From the NCBI RefSeq assembly GCF_003672135.1, contig NC_039511.1:7342464-7406463 (forward strand): DNA of 64,000 nucleotides, written 5' to 3'. Made by a program: the position numbers and the translations under genes. Below, piece after piece: positions 9,575 to 18,345 of the stretch. The notes under the pieces were generated by a model, which saw only the letters and a list, made by a program, of their open reading frames with translations, was not told the DNA's origin and searched no databases. The number at the start of each line of letters is the position of its first letter. Positions within the stretch are counted from its first letter, which is position 1. The stretch comes from Ooceraea biroi. Taxonomy: Eukaryota; Arthropoda; Insecta; Hymenoptera; Formicidae.

Positions 9575-10245
9575 ATGCGTCTAACCGCTCACCGCGCGGG
9601 TCTGCTTAATCATGCCATAGACGCGCTACCGTTCGAGCTGCACATTCCCAGCTACCAGTTCTGCGGGCCCGGTACGAGACTCGCGAAACGACTCGCACGA
9701 GGCGATCGCGGCGTGAACCCGTTGGACGCAGCCTGTCGTGAGCACGACATCGCCTACTCGCGGAGCCGGGAGTTGGTCGAACGGCACGCGGCCGACCGGG
9801 TGCTCGCGGACAGAGCGCGCGAGCACATCTCGGCGAGCGATTCGAGCCTCGGTGAGAGGGCCGCCGCGGCGGCCGTATGGGCGGCCATGAAGGCGAAGAC
9901 GAAACTCGGAAAGGGTCTGAGGAGCAAGAGGCGATCGGCGCCTGGTATAAAGAGGACGATGGGCAGGAGAAAGAGGGCAACCACTGCGGCCAAGAGACCG
10001 GCAAGGACGCTCCCGATAGCGAAACGCGGCGGCTTCCTGCCGCTCCTACCGGTCCTGGGCGCGCTCGGGTCGTTGATCGGTGTTGCGGCCGGCGTCGCGA
10101 AGGCGGTGAACGACAGCAAGGCGAAGCGTCGTCAGCTGGAGGAGCTGCAACGTCACAATCGTGCGATGGAAGGGCGTGGTCTTTATCTCGCGCCGCACGC
10201 ACGCGGTCGCGGTACGAAAAAAAAAACGTCCCCGTCAGCGCTAGG
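9575..10245 (+). CDS. PLA2-domain / pX-like virion protein
   Basis: The N-terminal half carries a phospholipase A2-like fold as in parvoviral VP1: the calcium-loop segment FCGPGTRLAKRL followed by the catalytic CREHDIAYSR (HDxxY). After that come Arg/Lys-rich DNA-binding stretches (KSKRRSAPGIKR-type, GRRKRATTAAKR) and a hydrophobic Gly-rich segment (GGFLPLLPVLGALGSLIG), like the adenoviral core/lytic peptides. Such proteins help virions leave endosomes and package DNA, which is family knowledge. ATG 9575 is in frame. The frame runs without a stop into the protease, probably through a single-base change at the A-run at 10216-10226, since a separate stop would be expected. It is treated as nearly intact. 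Confidence 0.8.
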
Positions 10246-10595
10246 ATTGCCACCTGGCGCGACGACGGGCCCGCAGCTAGCGGCGGCGATCGCGCGTCTT
10301 CGCGTGCCGTTCTTCAGAAGGGTGTTTATGCGCGACACGTTACCCGCGCGAGCGCGTCGCAACGAGTGCGGCGTCGTAAACCTCGACGCCTCCGCGTGTC
10401 CGGGGACCCATTGGGTCGCGTACGCTAAGAGGGGCGAGAGGATCGTCTACTTTGACGGTTTCGGTAACCTGCGCACTCGAGCGCTATCTGGGTGGCACCG
10501 CGTCGATCGCGTACAATCGCTACCGATATCAGACGTACAACGAGCAGATCTGCGGGCAGTTGTGTCTGCGTTTTCTCTGCGACATCGAGTGGTAG
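10246..10595 (+). pseudogene. pro: Adenain-like cysteine protease, frameshifted
   Basis: This virion maturation protease resembles that of adenoviruses. The first part shows NECGVVNLD and GTHWVAYAKR, with the catalytic His codon at 10409-10411, and the YFDGFGNL segment. The second part, in another frame, holds the Gln and catalytic Cys segment (NEQICGQLCLRFL, Cys codon 10551-10553) and ends at TAG 10593-10595. The frame change lies near 10480. No ATG is evident at the N-terminus; the upstream frame is fused to the PLA2-like gene and the original frame runs on into the minor capsid gene. Confidence 0.85.
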
Positions 10596-10612
10596 GGGGA
10601 CGGCGATTCATC

Positions 10613-11389
10613 ATGTCGCTGACGCTCACGCTGACCGGTAGAAACAGCGTTCTGATGGTGTGTTACTTTCCGCCCATCGATCTGAGCGACGGTTCCTACG
10701 AGCTCAGTCTCGCGGATTTCGAGACGTACAACTCGATACCTAACGTCGACGCGACCAACAACCGATTCTACTTCGGCGAGAGGGACGCGTTGATAACGAT
10801 TCCCGAGGGATCCTACGAGCTCAGTGCCATAAGCCGGTTCCTGAGGAACGCCGTGCTCCGTCGACATGACACCGTGGGTGACGACGACGACGCCGACGAC
10901 GACTCCGTCGGAACGTACGACCTGTACGACGGTGAGGAGAGCACGGGGGAGGACGTGCTCGCTCTACGCGCCAACGACAACACCATGCGCAGCGAGATGA
11001 AGTGCGCCTATCGGGTGAACTTCGCCAAGCCCGGCACCATCGGGCCGCTCCTGGGGTTCTCGCTGCGCGTACTACGGCCCAACAGGTGGTACACGTCCGA
11101 CGAACCGATGAACATCATGGGCGTGAACGTCATCCGCGTGGAATGCAACGTCACGGCGGAGGCGTACAGCAACAACAGGCCCGTGCACACGATACACGAG
11201 TTCGCGCCCAACGTGCCACCGGGATATAAACTGTCGGAGAGGCCCGGGCAGATCATTTACCTCCCGGTCATCGCGCGGAGCGTCACCGACATCACGGTGC
11301 GCGTCGTGGATCAGAACGGTCGGCCGATCGACTTTCGCGGCGAGGAGATAACGGTGCGTCTGTACGTGCGACGACGACGCGCTGCGTAG
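10613..11389 (+). CDS. Minor capsid (penton-like) protein
   Basis: A complete 258-residue frame starts at ATG 10613, 18 bp after the protease stop. It begins MSLTLTLTGRNSVLMVCYF, continues with LADFETYNSIPNVD, an Asp-rich loop (DDDDADDDS) and ends in a C-terminal beta-rich domain with VRLYVRRRRAA. Position, length and the run of beta-strand-like segments agree with the single jelly-roll minor capsid protein that fills Polinton vertices. The assignment rests on family knowledge and the order protease, minor capsid, major capsid. No lesion is seen, which makes it the best preserved capsid gene here. Confidence 0.85.
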   Translation: MSLTLTLTGRNSVLMVCYFPPIDLSDGSYELSLADFETYNSIPNVDATNNRFYFGERDALITIPEGSYELSAISRFLRNAVLRRHDTVGDDDDADDDSVGTYDLYDGEESTGEDVLALRANDNTMRSEMKCAYRVNFAKPGTIGPLLGFSLRVLRPNRWYTSDEPMNIMGVNVIRVECNVTAEAYSNNRPVHTIHEFAPNVPPGYKLSERPGQIIYLPVIARSVTDITVRVVDQNGRPIDFRGEEITVRLYVRRRRAA

Positions 11390-11400
11390 AGCCGTAGGGA

Positions 11401-11604
11401 ATGCTCGTACTGCGGGGTGGTGGAGGACGCGGAAGAAGAGGTACTACTACTCAAACGCGAGAGCGTCCCGAGGAGGAGGGGGAAGTGCGCGGGAGCGGTT
11501 ACGGTACGACGCTGAACACGGAGAACGCGACCTTCCTTCGTTCGTTGGGATACACCGTCCTGCGGAATGGCTACGATGGTCGACGTACTCGACATCGGCG
11601 ATGA
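11401..11604 (+). CDS. Possible small basic virion protein overlapping the MCP start
   Basis: A 67-codon ATG frame lies 12 bp after the minor capsid stop and overlaps the first 38 bp of the major capsid gene in another frame. It is Gly/Arg-rich (LRGGGGRGRRG), then reads NTENATFLRSLGYTVLRNG, which looks coding rather than random, and ends RRTRHRR. A small core or cement protein is possible. Alternatively it is the 5' leader of the capsid gene. Confidence 0.4.
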   Translation: MLVLRGGGGRGRRGTTTQTRERPEEEGEVRGSGYGTTLNTENATFLRSLGYTVLRNGYDGRRTRHRR

Positions 11605-12825
11605 GCCGGTCTTCGACGAGCGCATCGTCGGGCTCGAGACCCACACGTACAACCCGTATGCCAACACCACGTTCGGGCACAGCGATGAGATACGGATTCC
11701 CATACACCAGCAGGATCTGTACACGTTGCCCTGTGAGAGCTATCTCTACATCGAGGGTACGTTCTCGGTCGATGGAGCAGCATCAGCTGCGGGGGATGCT
11801 CAAGCGGCGCCCGTTGAACCTGGTAAACCCCAGACGCACCTGGTGAACAACTGCGCGACCTTTCTGTTCGAAGAGCTTCGTTACGAGCTCAACGGCGTGG
11901 AGATAGACAGGAGCCGAAACGTCGGCGTGACGAGCACGCTCAAGAACTACGTTTCCCTGACCCATGCGCGCAGTAATATCCTGCTGAGCGCTGGATGGAG
12001 TCTGATGGGCACTTTCGGGTCGGGTGATTTCAACCTCTGCGTCCCTCTCGAGATGCTGTTGGGATTCTGCGAGGACTACAGACGCGTGGTGATCAACGCG
12101 CGGCACGAGCTCGTTCTGATTCGTGCGCGCAACGACAACAATTGCGTCGTGCTGTCGGGCGACCGATACGGGGCGCGGATAGACCTACACAAGGTGCAGT
12201 GGCGCATGCCGTACGTCTACCTAAACGAGATCAACAAACTACGGTTGCTGCGCACCCTGGAGAGCGGTCGATTTCTCAGTATGGCGTTCCACTCGTGGGA
12301 TCTGTACGAGTTCCCCCTTCTGCAGAGCACGACCGCGCACTCCTGGGCCGTCAAAGCGGCCACGCAGCTGGAGAAACCGCGTTACGTCATCTTCGCGCTG
12401 CAGTCCGGTCGAAGGAACGCCGCGACGAGGGACGCGTCACTGTTAGACGCCTGCGACCTCTCCAACGTGAAGCTGTTTCTCAATTCGACGTTCTATCCCT
12501 ACGACGACATGCATCTGGACTTTGCGAAGAATCGCTACGCGATACTGTACGACATGTATGCCAGATTTTGCAGAGCGTACTACGCGCTCGACCGGGACGA
12601 CGATGGAGCGGTGCTCACGATGAACAAGTTCCTGCACTGTGAATCGCTCGTGGTGCTGGACTGTTCGAGGCAGAACGAGACCGTGAAGAGCGCCACCTCG
12701 ACGTCCGCATAGAGTTCGACTACAGGCATAACGTCCCGCCCGAGACCACGGCGTACTGTCTGATACTCCACGATCGCGTAATCGAGTACAACCCGCTGAC
12801 GAGCGTGATACGTCGCGTCGTCTGA
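11567..12825 (+). pseudogene. mcp: Major capsid protein (double jelly-roll), C-terminus frameshifted
   Basis: This major capsid protein would form the icosahedral shell. The ATG frame runs 381 residues, with ETHTYNPYANTTFGHSDEI near the start, ELNGVEIDRSRNVGVTSTLK, and SWDLYEFPLLQSTT. After KSATSTSA it stops at 12710-12712, but the expected C-terminal strand region continues in another frame (TTAYCLILHDRVIEYNPL) to TGA 12823-12825, so one frameshift lies near 12695. Total length is about 419 residues. Everything before the break looks intact. It is followed after 8 bp by the next gene. Confidence 0.92.
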
Positions 12826-12833
12826 TAGCACCC

Positions 12834-13379
12834 ATGGCTGCCGAGCCGATATTCGCCGACCTGCAGGGTTTCATCGTCCAGGGCGGCTTCGCGGTGAAGG
12901 AGGTTGTCGTACTGCGTACGAGGGACCGAGTGCTGACGCATCATGTCTTCCGCCCACCAGTGGCATGGAGTCGCCTGACGAGGGACGAGAGGTCTCAGGC
13001 TGCCTGGTTACCGGCCAATCATCATAGACTCCGCTGGACGGACGGTAGCGTGCCCTACGGACACGCCAACGCTCTTATCCGTAGAGCGGTATCGGCCATG
13101 GAAGGAGGAGGAGGAGACAACAGGCTCGTCTACGTAAAGGGCGCCGAGAAGAGGTGGTGGCTGGAGGGTCTCCTCGGCGATCTCGAGGGCGAACGCCGCG
13201 TCACCGTCAGGTCCGTCGACGACGACTTCGAGGACATCGCGCGCCTGAGCGAATTGGTGGGTCCCGATCGCGGAACGTACCGCTGTAGCGCGCACAGCGG
13301 GGTCTGCGCGTTGGAGAACGTGCTGAAGCTGCACGCGTGGTGGATGGGTGGACCGTCGCGCGCGCGGAATTTGGAATAA
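12834..13379 (+). CDS. Conserved Polinton protein, possible RNase H-fold nuclease
   Basis: An intact 181-residue frame starts 8 bp after the capsid stop. Conserved-looking blocks in order are FADLQGF near the N-terminus, LTHHVF, HRLRWTDGSVPY, RLVYVKGAEKRWWL, an acidic DDDFEDI and a C-terminal C..H...C block with ALENVLKLHAWW. The early Asp, the KG..K segment and the late His/Asp residues resemble the layout of DEDD-type exonucleases or other RNase H-fold enzymes, but this is weak inference. I recall relatives in ant Polintons only as uncharacterised proteins. The stop codon lies inside an AATAAA signal. Confidence 0.75.
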   Translation: MAAEPIFADLQGFIVQGGFAVKEVVVLRTRDRVLTHHVFRPPVAWSRLTRDERSQAAWLPANHHRLRWTDGSVPYGHANALIRRAVSAMEGGGGDNRLVYVKGAEKRWWLEGLLGDLEGERRVTVRSVDDDFEDIARLSELVGPDRGTYRCSAHSGVCALENVLKLHAWWMGGPSRARNLE

Positions 13380-13380
13380 A
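13375..13380 (+). terminator. Poly(A) signal overlapping a stop codon
   Basis: AATAAA contains the TAA stop of the preceding gene (13377-13379). It is likely the 3' end signal of the virion gene cluster. Confidence 0.6.
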
Positions 13381-13509
13381 GAAGTAGTGGGTTTTTTATA
13401 AACACTATCTATGTATTTCTATATATATATATGTTTTTATACACTATTGTTTCATTAATAAAATATATATATTATATTCTATACACTTATGGTGTTATAT
13501 GTATATATC

Positions 13510-13519
13510 TCTTTGTACA

Positions 13520-13550
<31 letters not shown>

Positions 13551-13625
13551 CGTTGCTCCTCTCACATCTCATCTTCCTGCTCCTCTTCCTGCTCCCCTTC
13601 CTACTCCTCTTCCTGCTCTGCGGGA
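13510..13625. repeat. (TG)n microsatellite and CT-rich tract
   Basis: A run of GT repeats at about 13519-13542 is followed by repeats of TCTTCCTGCTCC type to about 13620. Open frames across it are low-complexity artefacts. Confidence 0.85.
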
Positions 13626-13936
13626 GGTCTGCTACAAAAGAGAGTACACATATGTTAACACCGGTATCGGTGTAGCGTGTGTGTAGACGCCGCAGAAACG
13701 TATGGTGTAGCACTACTTACTCATGTGGCGGCGTGTTGGCGCGCGCGTACTGGCTTCCGAGCACTCTGTTGATGATCGGCTGATTCAAAATATTGGAGTC
13801 TGTGCTGCAACACCTCGTCAATATTCTACAGACACGTTCGTAGGGTGCGCCTGGAAGGTCATGTACACTTAGTCACACCGTTCGCAGTATAGGTCGCGTC
13901 ATTGGTTTTATGTATGTTTGTTCGTACTTACATGAC

Positions 13937-14095
13937 CTACTCGATATCTGTTAAATAGGCCTCGTCCATCGATGCGCCGATACGGTTGAGGCCCGTTTGC
14001 GTCTCGCGCGTTTGCGCGGCCAGAGCAGCAGCGGTCTGCGTCGTCATCGCTGCAGCCGCATGGACACTAGTGGTGACGTCAACTAAATTTTCCAT
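13937..14095 (-). CDS. Small Ala/Thr-rich helical protein (52 residues)
   Basis: ATG 14093-14095 to TAG 13937-13939 on the minus strand. The peptide (MENLVDVTTSVHAAAAMTTQ at the start, ending MDEAYLTDIE) is strongly helical with regular Thr/Ala/Gln spacing, and its codons are GC-rich like the rest of the element. A GTAAGT lies shortly after the stop, so a further exon is possible. It fills an otherwise gene-poor 1.5-kb stretch between 13380 and 14940. Its function is unknown, and it may be chance. Confidence 0.35.
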   Translation of the reverse strand: MENLVDVTTSVHAAAAMTTQTAAALAAQTRETQTGLNRIGASMDEAYLTDIE

Positions 14096-14256
14096 ATTGT
14101 CGCGGAACAGATGTCGGGTAGCCAGTTACAATAGGAATGACAATGTCGCATGATGCGTTGTCTTTATAGAGTGCATGATATGAGGCGGTGTCAGCGAGAT
14201 GAAGCGCGTCTTCACAATCGCGCTATGGATAGCCGGGTCACTTTATCTCGCTCCGT

Positions 14257-14728
14257 ATATGCGACAAAGGGAATTGAATCCCGAAGAAGAATTGTGGGAA
14301 ACTCCCCGTACAATAGACGGGCTGCGTGACGCGTGCCATAGTCAGCAGGTACGCTGGCCTGTGGCGCGCTGACACAGCGAAGATGCGACCGACTCGCGTT
14401 TCACTATCAGGGGTAACTGCGGAAGCGTGGGACGGCTGACTCGTGTGCCGTGATAACATGCGAAAAAGGGAATTGAATCCCGCAGTAGGTTGGTACGGGA
14501 TACAACTACTGTACAATAGACGGGCTGCGAGACGCATGCCATAGTCAGCAAGTACGCTGGTCTGTGGGACGCTGACACAACGAAGATGCGACCGACTCGC
14601 GTTACACTATATGCTGCAATTACATACTCGCCCCTTATCGGTCCGCTGGACACGTATGCATGTGCCGTACCGCTCAGGGGTAAATGCGGAAGCTGGACAG
14701 CTGACTCGTGTGCAGAGATATTTCGAAC
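14257..14728. repeat. Imperfect tandem duplication of a ~200-bp unit
   Basis: The unit beginning ATGCGACAAAGGGAATTGAA (14257-14456) recurs at 14457-14728. Both carry GGGAATTGAATCCCG, ACAATAGACGGGCTGCG and GATGCGACCGACTCGCGTT. The second copy has an extra segment of about 60 bp. GGGAATTGAATCCC itself is near-palindromic. Nothing here is clearly coding. Confidence 0.8.
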
Positions 14729-14835
14729 GGTCGAAAGATGTCCGACCATTTGAGGAACCACGTTCGAATAGTTGACCCCTAGCACGACCACACATTCCCC
14801 TCTACGTAGCGTGCTTATACATGGGAGCAGGCGGG

Positions 14836-14869
14836 TATATAAACTGCGCCCCGCTGAGGATACGTCAGT
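14836..14869 (+). promoter_or_regulatory. TATA plus TCAGT core promoter for the spliced gene
   Basis: TATATAAA (14836-14843) and TCAGT (14865-14869) place the initiator A 31 bp after the TATA start, a textbook arthropod layout. The ATG at 14943 follows 76 bp later. Confidence 0.7.
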
Positions 14870-14942
14870 CAGGCGTTCATATTCTGAGTGTAGAGAACCT
14901 GCCCACTGCGCAAAGTACCACGTCACGTTACCTCTCGACCAG

Positions 14943-15660
14943 ATGGGGACCGCAACTCCGCGGCCTGTGGAGGACGGGGGTGCGCTGAAGAAGCGACGTC
15001 GCGAGTAAGTTACGCGCGCGCTGGTCGCTGGGTCACGATTCGTCATCAACATCATCGTTTTCTCGACTCACAGGTGGAAAGACGTCACTGCGACGCCCAA
15101 CGTAGACGTGCGACGCATTTGGATACTGGGCCGTCGATGCAACCTGACCAGGACCGGCTACAAGTTCTGGAGATTGGAATAGGCATCCCTCCGACCGCGG
15201 ATGCGGTGACCGTGCACATCGTGCTGGGGGACACTGTCGGCAAGGAGATACTGCTGACTCCCGAAATGTGGAAAGGACTGGTGGACAGCAGAGCCATAAT
15301 CTGCGACAACCTCGCGCGGGCTAACGGCGAGCACGGTCCGCCTCCGCCCATGCAGCTGGGTGACCTGACGGTGCGCTTCGCTACCATCAACAGCCAGCCA
15401 ACGATACGTCTGGACGGTTGACCCTGTCCGCACCGACGGTGCGCTTCTTATACGGATTGCGGCACTGCGTCCAGCGCGTGATCGCTACGATGACCGGCGT
15501 CATCGGACGCGCCGAGGCTAAACTTCGCGCCTTCAGGCACATCGCCGCGGATGTGAAGGATCCTTCCAGCGCTCTCAGGGCCATAAGCGGCAGAGCGGAC
15601 TTTGACCGGAACGATCTGCTCGATTGCGAACTGCTGGTTATGGTTTTTGGTAATTTTTGA
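14943..15660 (+). pseudogene. Spliced conserved Polinton gene with frameshifts
   Basis: Exon 1 (14943-15004) encodes MGTATPRPVEDGGALKKRRR, ending in a basic motif. After a 69-bp GT..AG intron, exon 2 continues in frame with TATPNVDVRRIWILGRRCNL and TRTGYKFWRLE. A one-base loss near 15168 shifts the frame into IPPTADAVTVHIVLGDTVG..., and a second shift near 15418 leads to the final segment (RFLYGLRHCVQRVIATMTGV, ending LLDCELLVMVFGNF) with stop at 15658-15660. The protein would be about 215 residues. I recognise it only as a recurring unknown of insect Polintons. It is transcribed toward the right terminal repeat. Confidence 0.7.
15005..15073 (+). other. Predicted 69-bp intron
   Basis: CGCGA/GTAAGT at the 5' side and CTCACAG/GTGG at the 3' side. 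Joining keeps the frame open, whereas the unspliced frame stops immediately. A branch-like pyrimidine-rich stretch (TCGTTTTCTCGACTCACAG) precedes the acceptor. Confidence 0.7.
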
Positions 15661-15899
15661 GTTACACGCCGCATACCAGCAGTCTCCACGCGCACATTAT
15701 CTATTATATTATGTTATACATTTTATATATATATATGTTTTGTATGTAAACACATTTTTCACGTTTATTAAAGTATTTTTTCCGATCAGATTGCGTCTTT
15801 TTATCGCGTTGGACCTCCTCACCTCCCCTACCTGTACCTATCTGTATAACATCTATGTAGTATCAGTGGCTACATTATAGAGAGTAATACGTTAGACGT
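15661..15899. other. AT-rich 3' region, no gene
   Basis: It lies between the last gene and the right terminal repeat. TTTATATATATATATG and TTTATTAAAG suggest 3' end formation sequences, but no clear AATAAA in the sense direction was placed. Confidence 0.5.
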
Positions 15900-16510
15900 C
15901 ACGTCCGCAAAATTAGCGATGGTATCACCTGACCTTGCACGTGTTCGTGCAGGTCCAAGTGTATATAAAAGTAGTGCTGATGTTGCACTATGAGTTTCGG
16001 GGCGCGTTCCGAGACAAAACGATGACGTCACCCGACCTTGAACATGGTCGTGCAGGTCCAAACGTATATAACATTGTGCTGATGTTGCACTATGTAATGT
16101 GCTGATGTTGCACTATGTAACACAATAGCGCAGCCACCATTTGCGCTACTACGCAGTTTCGGGGCGCGTTCCGAGAAAAAACGATGACACGTCACCTGAC
16201 CTTGAACATGTTTGTGCAGGTCCAAGCGTATATAAAAGTAGTGCTGATGATGCAATAGGTAACAATAGCTCTGTACCACATGTAACAATATACGACCCCC
16301 CCGTGCTGATTCATCCCTCCGATGTGAACATGATACCCCTGCTGAGTCAGCACCCTCCTGCTGATTCATCTCCCCTGTGACCTTGAACATTCCCCCCCGC
16401 TGACTCAGCCCCCCTCCCCGTGCTGACTCAGCCCCCTCCCCCTGCTGACTCAGCCCCCCCTCACCCCCCTTCGTTGCCCCATGGGTCAGAACCCGCCCTA
16501 TATATCTACT
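15900..16510. repeat. Right terminal inverted repeat of the Polinton
   Basis: Reverse complement of 544-1088 with many point differences and about 70 bp of additional GC-rich repeats near the end. It ends CCCTATATATCTACT and is followed by the 6-bp target copy GCAATG at 16511-16516. The two ends have diverged from each other, indicating age. Confidence 0.9.
16340..16455. promoter_or_regulatory. Cluster of four MARE/AP-1-like sites, right end
   Basis: TGCTGAGTCAGCA at 16340-16352 is an exact T-MARE palindrome. CGCTGACTCAGCC (16399-16411), TGCTGACTCAGCC (16421-16433) and the same again (16443-16455) each hold the TGACTCA core. They alternate with C-runs, the complement of the G tracts at the left end. 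Functional binding is inference. Confidence 0.55.
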
Positions 16511-16516
16511 GCAATG
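16511..16516. repeat. Right target-site duplication (GCAATG)
   Basis: It matches the left copy ACAATG (538-543) at five of six positions. Confidence 0.75.
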
Positions 16517-16621
16517 AGTACCTTATATATTAAAAGATCGACTGCTGCTGCTGCCATCTAGGAATAGAAAAATGTACTGCACAAACGACGACGACGGTAA
16601 TGATAACGACGTTTCTTAATC

Positions 16622-17126
16622 GAAAATTTTCTAATTTCAGATTTGCATCGTAATATCTGCACTCGTAATGCACATAGAAAAAAAAATAAAAAAACTTTTC
16701 TTATATAATTCGATCCCAAGCTATCTATTGAGGTTACTCTGAAAATGATCTTTTCAGAGGTTATTAAGATCTGATAATCTAAGCGTGTCTGAAAACGTCG
16801 CTTCGCGTAAAGATACCCGGTCGGTCTCGCTTCGCGTATACTTGGCGCGAGACACTACCGTGTCTCTTGAAATGAAATTTTCCAATTTCAGACTTTGCAT
16901 TGCCATATCTCCGCTCGTAGGGCACGTACAAGACAAATAAAAACACTTTTATTATATAATTCGACCGCAAGCTATCCATTAAGCCTACTTAGAAGTTCAT
17001 CCGTTCAACGGTTATTGAGATCTAATAATCTAAGTGTCTGCGAAAGCGTCGCTTCGCGTAAAAGAGTCATGGTGCGGTCTCGCTGCGCGTATACTTGGCG
17101 CGAGACACTACCGTGTCTCTTGATAC
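16622..17126. repeat. Tandem duplication of a ~250-bp unit
   Basis: Units at 16622-16869 and 16870-17126 align along their length. Shared blocks are ATATAATTCGA, CTGCGCGTATACTTGGCGCGAG (in variants) and GACACTACCGTGTCTCTTGA. The last is a short palindrome-like sequence. No coding frame. Confidence 0.8.
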
Positions 17127-18250
17127 ATTGTTTTAAACATTATAAAATAAAAATTATTTTCTTCTATCATCTGCATTAAATATTATAAGAAGGTTAACAT
17201 TAGAACTTAAGTAATTACTAACAAATATTTGTGATTGTAAGTAGTAATAAATTTTATTACAGAAACAATTAATATATATATTTTACACGATACATTAAAT
17301 AAAAGACAAGAAGAAAGAATAACGTAGTGGCTTCAGCTGCTTCAATGTTTGTTTGTTTCTACCATGCAAAATAAAGTATTAATATATATTTCATAATATC
17401 TAATATATTTATAATAAATCATTCTACAATATCATATTGTTTATATTTATATATCAATTTGAAAATATATTAATTAATTTAATTACATGTTAATTATCAT
17501 TTTTATGATTTGTTTAACCATATCTTCATATACTTCTTATTACTTCTCATTACTTCTTATTTCTACACACCACATTCCCACTTATACTCATACTTACATT
17601 CTCATTATTTAAACGAGCCACTTAAACTGTTTTATTCGGCAATTACTGCTCTCATTGTCATAAAATAAGATGAAATTGTTTTCAGAAACTGTAATATGAA
17701 ATAAAATTCATGAAACAAAATACGATACACGAAAAGTCTTTTTGACACTATTTAGTTTTGGCTCTTTCTTTCATCCAATATAAAATTTTTGATCGAATCT
17801 GTAACACTTTCATCATTAAATCGTCTGTATCTCTTCAGATGTTACTTTTAACTTTTAATTTAGATTGGATGTAACCTAATCACAATGGAATAAAATATTT
17901 TTACAAATTCTGATGATACATATAAAGTTAAGCAAGTTAAATCTACAATTTTATTGTAGTCATGGATGGTTCACAAAAATGTCAGATTGTTCTCAGCGAT
18001 GTTGTGTTAAAAATCGTTTTCACACAGTAAGGTTTTAGTTTAATATTGAACTTTTAATTTGAATAACTGATTATGTTTGATTTTAGGAAGCGATTTTCAT
18101 ATAGTAGACTAGTAAGATATGGAGTGAAGAATGTGATAAGAATCGATGTCAGACAGTAAGTTGTTTAATATTGAAAATCTTTAATTGTTATATTCGTTAT
18201 TGTACAACAAAAGTATGTAATTTTTTAGAAAACGATTTTCATGTAGTTTT
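17127..18250. other. AT-rich region, nothing recognised
   Basis: No open frame above chance and no clear repeat ends were found. Around 17990-18240 there are two loosely similar segments containing GCGATTTTCATATAGT/AACGATTTTCATGTAGT. Confidence 0.5.
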
Positions 18251-18290
18251 GTCACTTGAAAAGGACCGAATTGTTGGTCGAAACGTAGTG
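18251..18290 (+). ncRNA. Penelope-type hammerhead-like motif, isolated
   Basis: CACTTGAAAAGGACCGAA...TTGGTCGAAACG folds as GACC/GGTC followed by the GAAAC box. The same motif occurs in the Penelope-like element at 42905-42943 and 46632-46670. It is probably a remnant of a Penelope-like element end. The CTGANGA box is degenerate, so activity is doubtful. Confidence 0.4.
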
Positions 18291-18345
18291 ACGGCAGGTT
18301 TTGTATTAGCCAGTTTGGTCGTATAAAGAGGATTATACTACAATT

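Larger units (their letters stand above)
544..16510. mobile_element. Polinton/Maverick (adintovirus-like) element, decayed
   Basis: A 15,967-bp element runs from AGTAGATATATAGGG to its reverse complement. It has terminal inverted repeats of about 545 and 611 bp and a 6-bp target duplication. The sequence shows family-B polymerase motifs, a DDE integrase plus chromodomain, an ATPase with GPSGCGKT, a PLA2-type HDxxY virion protein, an adenain-like protease, and minor and major capsid proteins. This gene set is diagnostic of Polintons. Base composition is clearly richer in GC and CpG than both flanks. Most genes carry frameshifts or stops and two MITEs are inserted, so the copy looks inactive. 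Some single-base shifts could be assembly errors. Confidence 0.95.

Noticed and set aside
9566..11389. A genuine 607-residue fusion protein
   Set aside because: It merges three distinct virion genes, the protease Cys segment lies in another frame, and the minor capsid has its own ATG at 10613.
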